Assembly: GCA_947173495.1 (NCBI GenBank)
Contig: CAMWFQ010000003.1
Span: forward strand, 172,577-236,576
DNA from: an uncultured Lachnospiraceae bacterium
Lineage (GTDB): Bacteria > Bacillota > Clostridia > Lachnospirales > Lachnospiraceae
Reading direction: 5' to 3'
Length of the DNA stretch: 64,000 bases
Shown: positions 17,399 to 26,569 of the stretch, one piece after another
Numbering within the stretch: the first letter of the stretch is position 1
Layout of the letters: every line of letters starts with the position of its first letter
Position numbers and translations under genes: made by a program
The notes under the pieces: generated by a model
The model's input: the letters and a program-made list of their open reading frames with translations, nothing else
Databases searched by the model: none
What the model was told of the DNA's origin: nothing

Positions 17399-20300
17399 TT
17401 ACTCCCCCTTATCATTCTCCTGCCCTTCTGTATGTCCTTTCCCGGACAGTTTCTTCCCGTCCGCTTTTTCCCGGGTAAAAATATCATAAATGCAGGGGAT
17501 CACCACCAGCGTAAGCAGCGTGCCATAGGTCAGTCCGCCAATGGTAACCACCGCCATGGGTCTTGCCATCTCAGATCCCATATCGTGGCTGAATACCATG
17601 GTGCACAGCGCCAGGATCGTGGTAAGAGCCGTCATCAGGACGGGACGCAGTCTGGTTTTTCCTGCCACGAGAATGGCCTGCCTCTTTTCCATCCCTTCCT
17701 GCCTCAGCTGATTCATATAGTCGACCAGTACAATCCCGTTATTTACAATAATGCCCGAAAGCATTACAAAGCCGATCAGGGCGATCACGCTCAGCTCGCT
17801 TCCGCTGATCACCAGTCCCAGAAAGCCTCCTGTAAAGGCAAGGGGAATGGTGAACATGATGATAAAGGGCGATAACAATGACTGGAACTGAGCCACCATG
17901 ATCAGGTACATAAAGATCAGGGCCAGAAGCAGCATCAGATAAAGCTGTTCCATGGCATCTGTGATCATTTCATTTTCACCGCTCATCACAAGGCTGTAGC
18001 CGGAAGGCATTTCATACTGATCCAGCTCCTTCTCCAGCGCATCCGAAACCAGTCCCACATTATATCCATCGGCAATCTGAGCGGAGACCTGAATATATCT
18101 GTTCTGATCGATCCTGTTCACCGAATCCGGAGAAATGGTATTTTCAAAATCCGCCACTTCGTGTAAGGGAATCTTTTCCTTGGTTCCATCCTGTTTGGTT
18201 CTCTCCAGTACCACATCTTTCACCAGGTTTCTGGTAAGCTCTATATCGGATCCATGCTTTACATAAACCTCAAACTCATTGTCCGCCGTCTCTAAGGTGG
18301 TGGCGCTGGCGCTCTCCGCCAGCTTCGCGGAAAGCTGCTGGAAGATCTCGGCAACCGTCATGCCATGCTCAATCGCTCTGTCTCTGTCCACTATCACACG
18401 CAGCTCGCCTGTGGATTCCTCAAGCCCATCCGATACATCTTCCGTTCCTTCCACCCTCTCCACAATGGCGGCAACCTCTACCGCAATCTCCTGCATTCTG
18501 TCAAGATCACGCCCTCTTACCTGCACAGAGATTCCGCTGCCCCCCAATGCGCTCATGTCCATTGAAGAGGTCTCGATATCGATCTCCGCTTTATATTCCT
18601 CACAGATATCCTCCATCTCTTCCAGGATTTCATCTGCAATCACTTCGTTGGTCTTCTCTTTCTCCCCGCTCAGGGCAAGATAAAGGGTGGTCGCATTGGT
18701 GGCGGCATTTCCGCTGCCTGTCAGCATGGACATGGAGGAGCTGGAAGCCATGGCTCCCACATCCACAACATCCTCCCTGGCCATGAGTCTGTCCACAATC
18801 TCGTCCGTCACTTCGGCGGTCCGGGACAGAGGGGTATCATCGGGCAGCGTCACCGTCATGCTGCACTGGGTACTGTCCATGTCCGGCATAAAGGCCGTCC
18901 CTTTTGCGTAGGACGCATAAGCGCTCACCCCGAGAAGCGCTACCACCAGCACCAGCACTACCGGCTTAAATCGCAATGCCAGCTCCAGCAGCCTGTCATA
19001 CCCATCTGTTATCTTTGTAAAGAATTTCCCTTCTGTCTGCTCCCTGGTCTTTACCAGAACCTTGGACGCCATAGCCGGCACTACGGTCAGCGCAATGGCC
19101 AGACTTGCAAAAAGAGAATAAGCGATGGTCAGTCCCATATCCACAAACAGCTGTCTGGTGATTCCTTCCGTAAACACAATGGGCAGGAAAACACATACTG
19201 TGGTCAGTGTGGAGGCGACGATAGCCCCTGCCACCTCGGCAGCTCCTCTGATGGCGGCTTCCCGGGCGGAGCTTCCTTCCTTTCTCATACGGTAGATGTT
19301 CTCGATGACTACAATAGAATTGTCCACCAGCATGCCGATCCCCAGAGCCAGGCCGGATAAGGAGATCACATTCAGCGTAACCCCGCTGAAATACATGCAG
19401 ACGATCGCCGTCACCAGACTTATGGGAATCGAGCAGGCGATCACCGCCGTAGGCCTTAGATCCTTCAGGAACAGAATCAGGATCAAAATCGCCAGCACCG
19501 CTCCAAACAGAATATTATTCAAAATGGAGTCCATCACAAGATCGATATAGACGCCCTGATCCATCAGGGTGATCAGCATCAGATCCTCATTTTCCTCCAT
19601 CAGCTCGTCAAATTTCTCCAGGATCCGGTCGGACACGTCTCCCGTGGAATACCCTGTCTGTTTCTGGAGCGTCACCATAATGCCGGGAGCTCCGTTTACA
19701 TTGGCATAAATATCCGCCGAATTGTCGGTCATGAATACATCCGCCACATCTCCCAGAGTGATCACATCCACGCCATCCATCTCGGGATTCATCAGCGGCA
19801 TTTTCTTCAGCTCCTCCAGGCTCTCCGGCTTGTCTCCCACACGAATCAGATAGGAGATTCCGCTTTCCGTCACATACCCTGCAGGCATGGAGAAGTTCTG
19901 GGCCTTCAGAAGCGACTCCACCGTCTCCACAGTCAGGATACTGTGCATATCCGCTTTATCATAGGCATTGATCCTGTTTTCTTCCACTTCCTCCTCGCCG
20001 TCCAGAATCTGCTGCAGGGCATCCGCCAGCTGTTCCGCCGTGTCATTCAGCTGCTCTTCTCCGGATTCAATCTGGTCCTCCCCGTCTCTGAGCTGCTCCT
20101 CTCCGGCATCCAGCTGCTCCCGGGCAGCGTCCAGCTGTTCCCTTGCCGCCTCCAGCTGGCTCTCCCCCGCCTTGATCTGCGCCTCCGCAGTGGTAATCTG
20201 CAGCTCTCCCAGGCTGATAGTCGTCTGGGCGTTGGCAAATTCAATGGCTGCCGTCAAGTTCCCCTGATAGATCTCCTGAAGAGCGCTGTCGAGTTTGGAA

Positions 20301-21703
20301 GCGTTCTCCTCCACCACGGCAAGCTGCTTCTCGTATTCTTCTATCACGGTTTTGTTCATGGCGACGGTAGGTTCAAGGGTGGAAACAGCGGCTACAAGCT
20401 CCTCCCTCTGCGCTTCCAATTCGTCCTTCCTATCTACAAGCGTTTGCAGCTCTTTTTCTTTTTCCTCTAATACCGGATATAAATCATCTACAGAGGCATC
20501 CGGATCCGCCGGGATTCCCATCTGAGAAAGTGCCGCTATAATCGCCTGCGCCGCCTCCTGCTTCTTATCGGCATCATCGCCTGCATCATCTATCATTTTT
20601 TTCAGATTCTTTACCGTGGATACCCCCGCCTCTGCTTCCGGTATCTTTGCCAGTGCACTGTCAATCGTCTCTATTCCGTTTTTTGACTGCTCCAGAGCCG
20701 TCTCCGCCGCCTCCGCCGTTGCAATCTCCATCGTCAGATGCATCTTCGTGGCTTCCAGATCCGCCTTTGCCGTCATGATCTCGGCCTCGGCCTCCGCAAG
20801 CTGCCTGGTCGTCGCCGCTTTCTTGTCCGCCAGCTCCTGCTTGCCCTCATCCAGCTTGATCCTGTTCTCCGCAATCTCCGCCCGTCCATCATCCAGCTCC
20901 TTCCGGGAATCGTCCAACTCCAGGCTGGAGTCCTCGATCTCCTGCCGGGAGTCGGCAAGCTCCTGCCATTTATCCGACAGTTCCTGTCTGGACTCCGCAA
21001 GATCCTTCCGGGCATCCGCCAACTCCTCCTGTCCCTCATAGACATCCTGTTTACTCTCGTTTAAATCCTCCAGGACCTCCTCCAGTTCCTCGTCAATCGA
21101 GCCGAAAATCTGCCGGTTGATCCGGTCGATCTTGTCCCTGCGGATGATCACATTTACGCTTTCCTCCAGAAGCCCGGTGGCGCTGGCCGATGCAACGCCC
21201 TCTATACTCTCCAACTCCGGTATGATAGTGTCCTGGGTCATCTTCGTCACCTGGGCGGAATCCATGTTATTTCCGCCCACCGCAGCGATCATCACCGGCA
21301 GCATGTCCGGATTCAGTTTCATGATAATGGGATTGCTTATGGAATCGTCCCAGTAACTTTTGATCTGATCCAGGTTTTCCCGTATCTCCAGGGATACTGC
21401 ATTCATATCCGTAGACTGGGCGAATTCCAGAACCACCATGGAATAATTTTCACTGGAAACAGAACTGATACTTTCTATATTGCTCACGGTCGCCATGGAG
21501 GATTCCACCGGCTTAGTGACCACTGTCTCCACCGTCTCCGGGCTTGCCCCCGGATAGCCTGTCATAACGATCACATAAGGCAGACTGATACTCGGCAGGA
21601 GATCGGTGGTCATCCTGGTAAAGGAAACGACGCCCAGAACCACTGCAAGCACTACCGCAACCAACACTGTATAAGGCTTCCTGACACTGAATTTAGATAA
21701 CAT
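17399..21703 (-). CDS. RND superfamily exporter with giant coiled-coil insert
   Basis: A 1434-residue resistance-nodulation-division transporter, about 400 residues longer than AcrB. The N-terminus (LSKFSVRKPYTVLVAVVLAV) and porter segment GYPGASPETVETVVTKPVE are typical. The proton-relay helix contains GIGMLVDNSIVVIENIYRM near residues 789-806, with one aspartate where AcrB has two. Residues about 200-575 are inserted in the first porter loop and consist mainly of heptads (ELADARK, DLAESRQ, QLDAARE and similar) in two blocks, predicted to form a long extracellular coiled-coil hairpin. No membrane fusion protein gene is adjacent, so the insert may replace that part in a Gram-positive envelope. 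It is the first gene of a four-gene operon. Confidence 0.9.
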   Translation of the reverse strand: MLSKFSVRKPYTVLVAVVLAVVLGVVSFTRMTTDLLPSISLPYVIVMTGYPGASPETVETVVTKPVESSMATVSNIESISSVSSENYSMVVLEFAQSTDMNAVSLEIRENLDQIKSYWDDSISNPIIMKLNPDMLPVMIAAVGGNNMDSAQVTKMTQDTIIPELESIEGVASASATGLLEESVNVIIRRDKIDRINRQIFGSIDEELEEVLEDLNESKQDVYEGQEELADARKDLAESRQELSDKWQELADSRQEIEDSSLELDDSRKELDDGRAEIAENRIKLDEGKQELADKKAATTRQLAEAEAEIMTAKADLEATKMHLTMEIATAEAAETALEQSKNGIETIDSALAKIPEAEAGVSTVKNLKKMIDDAGDDADKKQEAAQAIIAALSQMGIPADPDASVDDLYPVLEEKEKELQTLVDRKDELEAQREELVAAVSTLEPTVAMNKTVIEEYEKQLAVVEENASKLDSALQEIYQGNLTAAIEFANAQTTISLGELQITTAEAQIKAGESQLEAAREQLDAAREQLDAGEEQLRDGEDQIESGEEQLNDTAEQLADALQQILDGEEEVEENRINAYDKADMHSILTVETVESLLKAQNFSMPAGYVTESGISYLIRVGDKPESLEELKKMPLMNPEMDGVDVITLGDVADVFMTDNSADIYANVNGAPGIMVTLQKQTGYSTGDVSDRILEKFDELMEENEDLMLITLMDQGVYIDLVMDSILNNILFGAVLAILILILFLKDLRPTAVIACSIPISLVTAIVCMYFSGVTLNVISLSGLALGIGMLVDNSIVVIENIYRMRKEGSSAREAAIRGAAEVAGAIVASTLTTVCVFLPIVFTEGITRQLFVDMGLTIAYSLFASLAIALTVVPAMASKVLVKTREQTEGKFFTKITDGYDRLLELALRFKPVVLVLVVALLGVSAYASYAKGTAFMPDMDSTQCSMTVTLPDDTPLSRTAEVTDEIVDRLMAREDVVDVGAMASSSSMSMLTGSGNAATNATTLYLALSGEKEKTNEVIADEILEEMEDICEEYKAEIDIETSSMDMSALGGSGISVQVRGRDLDRMQEIAVEVAAIVERVEGTEDVSDGLEESTGELRVIVDRDRAIEHGMTVAEIFQQLSAKLAESASATTLETADNEFEVYVKHGSDIELTRNLVKDVVLERTKQDGTKEKIPLHEVADFENTISPDSVNRIDQNRYIQVSAQIADGYNVGLVSDALEKELDQYEMPSGYSLVMSGENEMITDAMEQLYLMLLLALIFMYLIMVAQFQSLLSPFIIMFTIPLAFTGGFLGLVISGSELSVIALIGFVMLSGIIVNNGIVLVDYMNQLRQEGMEKRQAILVAGKTRLRPVLMTALTTILALCTMVFSHDMGSEMARPMAVVTIGGLTYGTLLTLVVIPCIYDIFTREKADGKKLSGKGHTEGQENDKGE

Positions 21704-21746
21704 ATTATGTAGTCCTCTCTCTTCCGGATTTCAACACAGATGCCGT

Positions 21747-21762
21747 CCGACCAGTCAGTCGG
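21747..21762. promoter_or_regulatory. candidate TetR operator at the RND start site
   Basis: CCGAC-CAGTCA-GTCGG lies immediately downstream of the -10 box of the RND promoter, over the predicted start site. The position suits repression by the TetR protein encoded in the same operon. The binding assignment is inferred. Confidence 0.5.
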
Positions 21763-21771
21763 CACCAAAAA

Positions 21772-21808
21772 GAGTATATTGACAAAACAATTTTCTGTCA
21801 ATATACTC
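21772..21808 (-). promoter_or_regulatory. palindromic promoter of the RND operon / sigH terminator hairpin
   Basis: GAGTATATTGACA and TGTCAATATACTC form a perfect 13-bp inverted repeat with an 11-nt centre. On the minus strand it contains TTGACA (21801-21796), a 17-bp spacer and TATACT (21778-21773), an excellent sigma-A promoter for the RND gene about 60 nt downstream. The symmetry creates the same promoter on the plus strand. On the minus strand the stem is followed by CTCTTTTTGG, so it may also terminate sigH transcripts. Confidence 0.7.
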
Positions 21809-21843
21809 CTCTGATTTTTCACTGAAATTTAACATCTTTATGC

Positions 21844-22470
21844 TTATTTAAGAATTGCCTTTTTCAGCTTGGATTTAATCCTCTGAAGCGCATTATCCGT
21901 GGACTTATCGTCCCGCCCCAGCACCTTTGCAATCTGCGTGTATTTCATACCGGTGAGATACAGATCCAGTACCTGCTTTTCAAAGCTGCTGAGCTCTTTC
22001 TCCATGACTTTTTCCAGCAGCTCCACATTCTCCTTGTCGATCAGAAGCTCTTCCGGATTTCTTTCGGAGCGGGAAACCACACTGTCAATCAGCTCAAAGT
22101 CCTCCCCGCCGCCAAAACCATCCTGTTCCGAAGAGCCGGCATAGAGGGAGATATAGGTATTGAGCGGCGCATGCTTCTGCCTGCCCGCCGCCTGCACTGC
22201 CGTGTACATCTGTCTGGAAACGCACAGATCCGCAAAGGTAAAAAAACTGGCATCCCGCCCCGTATCATAGTCCCGTATGGCTTTAAAAAGCCCGATCATG
22301 CCTTCCTGTATCAGATCCTCTCTGTCAGCCCCCAGTATATACATGGACTTTGCTTTTCTGCGCACAAGATTTTTGTACTTGTCCATAATATAATCCGTGA
22401 TGGCCCCTTCTCCGTCCCTGAGACGCACAATCAGCTCCTCATCGCTGTACTTTTCATAATCTTTGTGCAT
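21844..22470 (-). CDS. sigH: RNA polymerase sporulation sigma factor SigH
   Basis: A 208-residue sigma-70 family protein matching SigH/Spo0H, which starts the sporulation programme. Region 2 contains NLVRRKAKSMYILGADREDL followed by IQEGMIGLFKAIRDYD, and region 4 is FEKQVLDLYLTGMKYTQIAK followed by VLGRDDKSTDNALQRIKSKL. The length is typical. It lies downstream of rlmB, as in Bacillus, except that an SGNH hydrolase gene sits between them. A hairpin with a T5 run follows 36 bp after the stop. Confidence 0.93.
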   Translation of the reverse strand: MHKDYEKYSDEELIVRLRDGEGAITDYIMDKYKNLVRRKAKSMYILGADREDLIQEGMIGLFKAIRDYDTGRDASFFTFADLCVSRQMYTAVQAAGRQKHAPLNTYISLYAGSSEQDGFGGGEDFELIDSVVSRSERNPEELLIDKENVELLEKVMEKELSSFEKQVLDLYLTGMKYTQIAKVLGRDDKSTDNALQRIKSKLKKAILK

Positions 22471-22478
22471 AATTCTCC

Positions 22479-23954
22479 TTATTCTTCCGCTTCTTCCATT
22501 TGCGGTTTTTCGTACAGTCTGATCAGTTCCGCCGCAAGATGCTCGGCAAGAAGCTGATAGCCTTCCGAATTACAGTGTACGCCATCCGGCATATAATTAT
22601 AGATAATCGCCGCGTCATGGGTATCCAGAATATTGGAATTATAAAGGTCAATCACCGGAATCTCATATTCCTGCGCCAGAAACTTCATGGCATTTACAAT
22701 CGCGGTCTGCGGCAGCAGATAATCTTTTTCTTTCCGCAGGATATCATGCAGAATATTCGGCAGCGGCGTCACAAATACCACCCGGGCATCCGGATAATTT
22801 TCCTTCAGCCCCCGCATCAGCTCGTCCAGATCCCCGATAAAGGTTCTCGGCTTTCTCTCCTCCATGGTGCCCAGTTCTTCCTGATCCATGCAGAATCCAT
22901 CATTGGTTCCGCCCATCACGATGATCAGATCGGTATCCTCCGGAATTTCCTTATACCTGTCCACAAAAGCATTATCCCAGTATCTGCCCACCGAAGAGCC
23001 GCCGATCCCCAGATTCGTCATTTTCTCCGCGCCCAGGATTTCCTTAAGCCTGGCCGGATAGGAATACTGCTGGTAATCCTCCAGATCGCTTAAATTAGCC
23101 GCCTCTGTAATGCTGTCCCCCAGACAGGTAATGGATATCTGAGAAAAGTCTATATTGCTTTCTGCAATCACCCTGCGGTCAGCACTGTTCTGTTTTCTGG
23201 TCTCCATATAGGACGCGCAGACCTTTCTCTTTTCCAGAAGCGTCTGCCCTGAACCTGCAGGCTGATCATTTTCCCCGTTCTCCGCCTCTCCATCATTCAG
23301 CGTGTTTCCGGAGACGATTCCCGAGGGATCAGCCGGAATCACGATAAAACCGCCTCCATACATCTCTCTGAGCGAATTTCCCGATATACTGCCGAGAAGA
23401 TTTCCCGATACATCCATAAGCATATTTCCCGATACGCTGCCAAGAAGATTCCCGGATACGTCCATAATCGCACTTCCCGATATACCGCCAAGAAGATTCC
23501 CGGATACATCCACAAGTGCACTTCCCGATATACTGCCAAGAAGATTCCCGGATACGTCCATAAGCACATTTCCAGACACACTCTCCACCCGGTTTCCGGA
23601 CACATCCTCCTGCCCTGTGCCCCAGAATCCCATGCCTTCCGTGCCCTCCAGATTTTCCTCTTCCGCGCTCTGCTTTATTTCCGCAGCTTCCTCATCCAGG
23701 TAATCCGCCAGATCTTCAAAGTAATCTCTGTGCTCCTCGATAAAGGCCTCCAGCGCCTCCTGATCCTGAGAAAGGGACCGGATCGTCATTTCGATATCCG
23801 CCACATCTGCATAAGCCTGCTCATATCTTGCCACCCGCTCCTTCTCCCATTTCCGGGTATTATAAAATTGCATTCCCCTGTCGATCCCCACCGCAGCGAT
23901 CATGATCGCCACCATTGCAATGAGCATCATTAAAAACCTGTTAATCTTTCCCAT
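22479..23954 (-). CDS. membrane-anchored SGNH hydrolase with VSGN repeats
   Basis: A 491-residue protein with an N-terminal membrane anchor (residues 6-25) and a helical segment (35-100). A repeat tract follows (117-197): four 16-residue units starting DVSGNLLG preceded by shorter VSGN units. A GDSL/SGNH esterase domain fills about 270-485. Its catalytic serine is Ser281 in CLGDSI, with GGTNDG as the third block and DGVH supplying Asp and His. The catalytic part should face outside the cell, perhaps removing acyl groups from a surface glycan. It starts 1 bp after the rlmB stop and ends 8 bp before sigH, so it is within the housekeeping operon. The substrate is unknown. Confidence 0.85.
   Translation of the reverse strand: MGKINRFLMMLIAMVAIMIAAVGIDRGMQFYNTRKWEKERVARYEQAYADVADIEMTIRSLSQDQEALEAFIEEHRDYFEDLADYLDEEAAEIKQSAEEENLEGTEGMGFWGTGQEDVSGNRVESVSGNVLMDVSGNLLGSISGSALVDVSGNLLGGISGSAIMDVSGNLLGSVSGNMLMDVSGNLLGSISGNSLREMYGGGFIVIPADPSGIVSGNTLNDGEAENGENDQPAGSGQTLLEKRKVCASYMETRKQNSADRRVIAESNIDFSQISITCLGDSITEAANLSDLEDYQQYSYPARLKEILGAEKMTNLGIGGSSVGRYWDNAFVDRYKEIPEDTDLIIVMGGTNDGFCMDQEELGTMEERKPRTFIGDLDELMRGLKENYPDARVVFVTPLPNILHDILRKEKDYLLPQTAIVNAMKFLAQEYEIPVIDLYNSNILDTHDAAIIYNYMPDGVHCNSEGYQLLAEHLAAELIRLYEKPQMEEAEE
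23364..23606 (-). repeat. 48-bp in-frame tandem repeats encoding VSGN units
   Basis: Four consecutive 48-bp units encode D-V-S-G-N-L-L-G followed by an eight-residue half such as SISGSALV or SVSGNMLM. Each unit is itself two related eight-residue halves. Shorter VSGN copies precede the tract and one follows (IVSGNTL). The tract links the membrane anchor to the SGNH domain and may vary in copy number. Confidence 0.85.
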
Positions 23955-23955
23955 T

Positions 23956-24720
23956 TTACTTCCTTACTTCCATGATCCTCTGCCTGACAATCTCATATGC
24001 CAGCACGCCTGCCGCCACAGATGCATTCAGAGAATCAATATCCCCTTTCATCGGAATGGCGGCTGTCATATCGCATTTCTCCTTTACCAGTCTGCCCAGC
24101 CCTTCGCCTTCGCTTCCGATCACCAGGCCGATGGGCCCTTTCAGGTTCAGATCGTACATTCTCGTTCCGTCCATGTCAGCGCATACAAACCAGAGCCCTT
24201 TTTCTTTCAGCTCTTCAATCGTCCTTGCCAGATTCGTGACCTTTGCCACCGGTGTATAATTGAGCGCTCCCGCCGAAGCTTTCGCCACCACTGCCGTCAG
24301 TCCCGCCGCACGGTTTTTGGGAATAATAACGCCATGAGCACCCGCCAGATTGGCCGTACGGATGACAGCTCCCAGGTTATGGGGATCCTCAATATTATCC
24401 AGAAGAATCAAAAACGGCGCCTCTCCCGCATCCTCCGCCTTCTTCAGCATGTCCTCCACTGAAGCATACTCATAGGAGGCGGCAACTGCGATCACTCCCT
24501 GATGCTTTCCCGTCACCGTCATCTGGTCAAGGCGCTCCTTTTCCACATACCGGATCTGCACATCCTTCTTCCTTGCCTCCCGCTTGATGGTCTGGACCGG
24601 ACCGTCCTGGCAGCCGTCCTGTATGTATACCTTATCTATGGGTCTTCCTGCACGAAACGCCTCAATCACAGCATTTCGCCCTTCTATCAAACCTTCCTTT
24701 ATCCTGCCATCCGCTTCCAT
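23956..24720 (-). CDS. rlmB: 23S rRNA (guanosine-2'-O-)-methyltransferase RlmB
   Basis: A 254-residue SpoU/TrmH family methyltransferase that modifies 23S rRNA with S-adenosylmethionine. The N-terminal substrate-binding domain begins EGRNAVIEAFRAGRPIDKVY. The three knot motifs are present: DNIEDPHNLGAVIRTAN, GLVIGSEGEGLGRLV and PMKGDIDSLNASVAAGVLAY. Length and position between mrnC and sigH are as in other Firmicutes. The downstream gene starts 1 bp after its stop. Confidence 0.93.
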   Translation of the reverse strand: MEADGRIKEGLIEGRNAVIEAFRAGRPIDKVYIQDGCQDGPVQTIKREARKKDVQIRYVEKERLDQMTVTGKHQGVIAVAASYEYASVEDMLKKAEDAGEAPFLILLDNIEDPHNLGAVIRTANLAGAHGVIIPKNRAAGLTAVVAKASAGALNYTPVAKVTNLARTIEELKEKGLWFVCADMDGTRMYDLNLKGPIGLVIGSEGEGLGRLVKEKCDMTAAIPMKGDIDSLNASVAAGVLAYEIVRQRIMEVRK

Positions 24721-24737
24721 TTTTCCCTTTTCCTCTC

Positions 24738-25175
24738 CTATTCTCTCTCCAGTTTGTGCAGACCGCTCTGCACCAGCTCCAGCACCCGTTCCATTTGATC
24801 TGTCAGATAAAGATACCCCACCAGCGCCTCCAGCCCCGTGGCCTTCTTGTACTCTGCCATGGTAGCGTTCTTCGCCATAGTATAAGGCTTGGCATTTTTG
24901 CCTCTTTTATACACCGCAAGCTCCTCCGGAGTCAATTCTTCCATAATTTTCTCCACAAGAAGCGCCTGGGCAGGGGCCTTTACATATCGGATCGTCTGAT
25001 GATGCAGCTTGTTTGCCGGCGCATTTCCTCTCTGAACCACTACGCTGCGGAAAATCAGATCATATACTGCATCCCCTATATATGCAAGAGTAAGAGGTGA
25101 ATATGTTCTGATATCCACCTCTTTTAACCCAAAACTTTCTTTGATCAGTGTCAGCACACCTATGCTCTCTTCCAT
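24738..25175 (-). CDS. mrnC: Mini-ribonuclease III
   Basis: A 145-residue single-domain RNase III that matures 23S rRNA. YSPLTLAYIGDAVYDLIFR carries the catalytic acidic residues, and EYKKATGLEALVGYLYL the second acidic site. It lacks the double-stranded RNA-binding domain, as is normal for MrnC. Its start overlaps the end of cysS by 16 bp, indicating coupling. Confidence 0.93.
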   Translation of the reverse strand: MEESIGVLTLIKESFGLKEVDIRTYSPLTLAYIGDAVYDLIFRSVVVQRGNAPANKLHHQTIRYVKAPAQALLVEKIMEELTPEELAVYKRGKNAKPYTMAKNATMAEYKKATGLEALVGYLYLTDQMERVLELVQSGLHKLERE

Positions 25176-26569
25176 TTGACTCCTTCTCGCGTATCCTCCA
25201 GAATAATCCCCCTGCTCAGCAGCTCTTCTCTGATTTCGTCAGCGCGGGCAAAGTTTTTCGCTTTTCTTGCCGCCTGACGCTCCTCTATCAGAGCCTCTAT
25301 CTCATCCTCCAGCATCTCCTGCTTTTTCTCTACCACAAGCCCGCAGATATCGGAAAGCGTCAGCACTTCCTCCTTCAGCTTTTCCAGATACGCTCTGCCG
25401 GATTTCTCATTTGTATTGGAATTGATAAATTTCACCAGTTCGAAAATTGCGGCAATAGCGTCCGCCGTGTTAAAGTCATCGTCCATTGCCTCGTCAAACT
25501 TGTCTGTGTACACCCCGGCTTTTTCCAAAAGCGCGCTCTCCTCCTGTGTCAGATCCGAAGATACGGCATTTTCAAGAAGATAATTCAGATTACCGACTGT
25601 GTTGACGATCCTCTCATATCCGCTTTTCGCCGCCGCCATAAGCTCCGCACTGAAATTCAGGGGACTTCTGTAATGAGCGGAGAGCATGAAAAAGCGCAGT
25701 ATCTGAAGATCATATTTCTCACTGATTTCCCTTACCGTGAAGAAATTCCCTTCCGACTTGGACATCTTTCTGTTATCAATATTCAAAAAAGCATTGTGCA
25801 TCCAGTACTTTGCAAAGGGCCGCTCATTGGCCGCTTCCGACTGCGCGATCTCGTTTTCATGATGAGGGAAGATCAGATCCTCCCCGCCCGCGTGGATGTC
25901 AATCTCCTCACCCAGATATTTTTTACTCATAACCGAGCACTCAATATGCCAGCCGGGACGCCCATTGCACCAAGGGGATTCCCAGTAAGGCTCTCCGTCT
26001 TTTTTCGGTTTCCAGAGCACGAAATCCAGCGCATCCTCCTTCTGATCTTCTCCGGTGACCAGAAGCGATCTGTTTCCTCCCTGAAGATCGTCCAGATTCT
26101 TGTGGGAAAGCTTGCCGTAGTCTTTAAAACTTCTGGTTCTGAAATAGACGGTTCCATCTCCGGCCATATAGGCGTGTCCTTTTTCAATCAGCGTGCTGAT
26201 CATCTCCAGCATCCCCCCGATCTCCCGGGTCGCCCTGGGATGGGTAGTGGCAGGCTTTACGTTCATTGCCTGCATATCCTTTTTGCACTCCTCAATATAC
26301 CTCTCAGAGATCACCGACGCATCCACTCCTTCTTCCACGGCCTTTTTGATAATCTTATCATCCACATCCGTAAAATTGGATACGTAATTCACTTCATATC
26401 CCTTATGCTCCATGTACCTTCTGACAGTGTCAAACACAATCATAGGCCGGGCATTTCCAATATGAATCAGATTATATACGGTAGGGCCGCACACATACAT
26501 CTTTACCCTGCCCTCCTCCAAAGGCACAAACTCTTCTTTTCTTTTAGATAAGGTGTTGTAAATTTTCAT
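25160..26569 (-). CDS. cysS: cysteinyl-tRNA synthetase
   Basis: A 469-residue class I aminoacyl-tRNA synthetase that charges tRNA-Cys. The HIGN motif is in [12 protein letters not shown] and KMSKS is in [10 protein letters not shown]. The zinc-ligand segments [17 protein letters not shown] and [15 protein letters not shown] are intact, and the length is normal. The start overlaps the cysE stop by 4 bp. Confidence 0.95.
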   Translation of the reverse strand: MKIYNTLSKRKEEFVPLEEGRVKMYVCGPTVYNLIHIGNARPMIVFDTVRRYMEHKGYEVNYVSNFTDVDDKIIKKAVEEGVDASVISERYIEECKKDMQAMNVKPATTHPRATREIGGMLEMISTLIEKGHAYMAGDGTVYFRTRSFKDYGKLSHKNLDDLQGGNRSLLVTGEDQKEDALDFVLWKPKKDGEPYWESPWCNGRPGWHIECSVMSKKYLGEEIDIHAGGEDLIFPHHENEIAQSEAANERPFAKYWMHNAFLNIDNRKMSKSEGNFFTVREISEKYDLQILRFFMLSAHYRSPLNFSAELMAAAKSGYERIVNTVGNLNYLLENAVSSDLTQEESALLEKAGVYTDKFDEAMDDDFNTADAIAAIFELVKFINSNTNEKSGRAYLEKLKEEVLTLSDICGLVVEKKQEMLEDEIEALIEERQAARKAKNFARADEIREELLSRGIILEDTREGVKWKRA

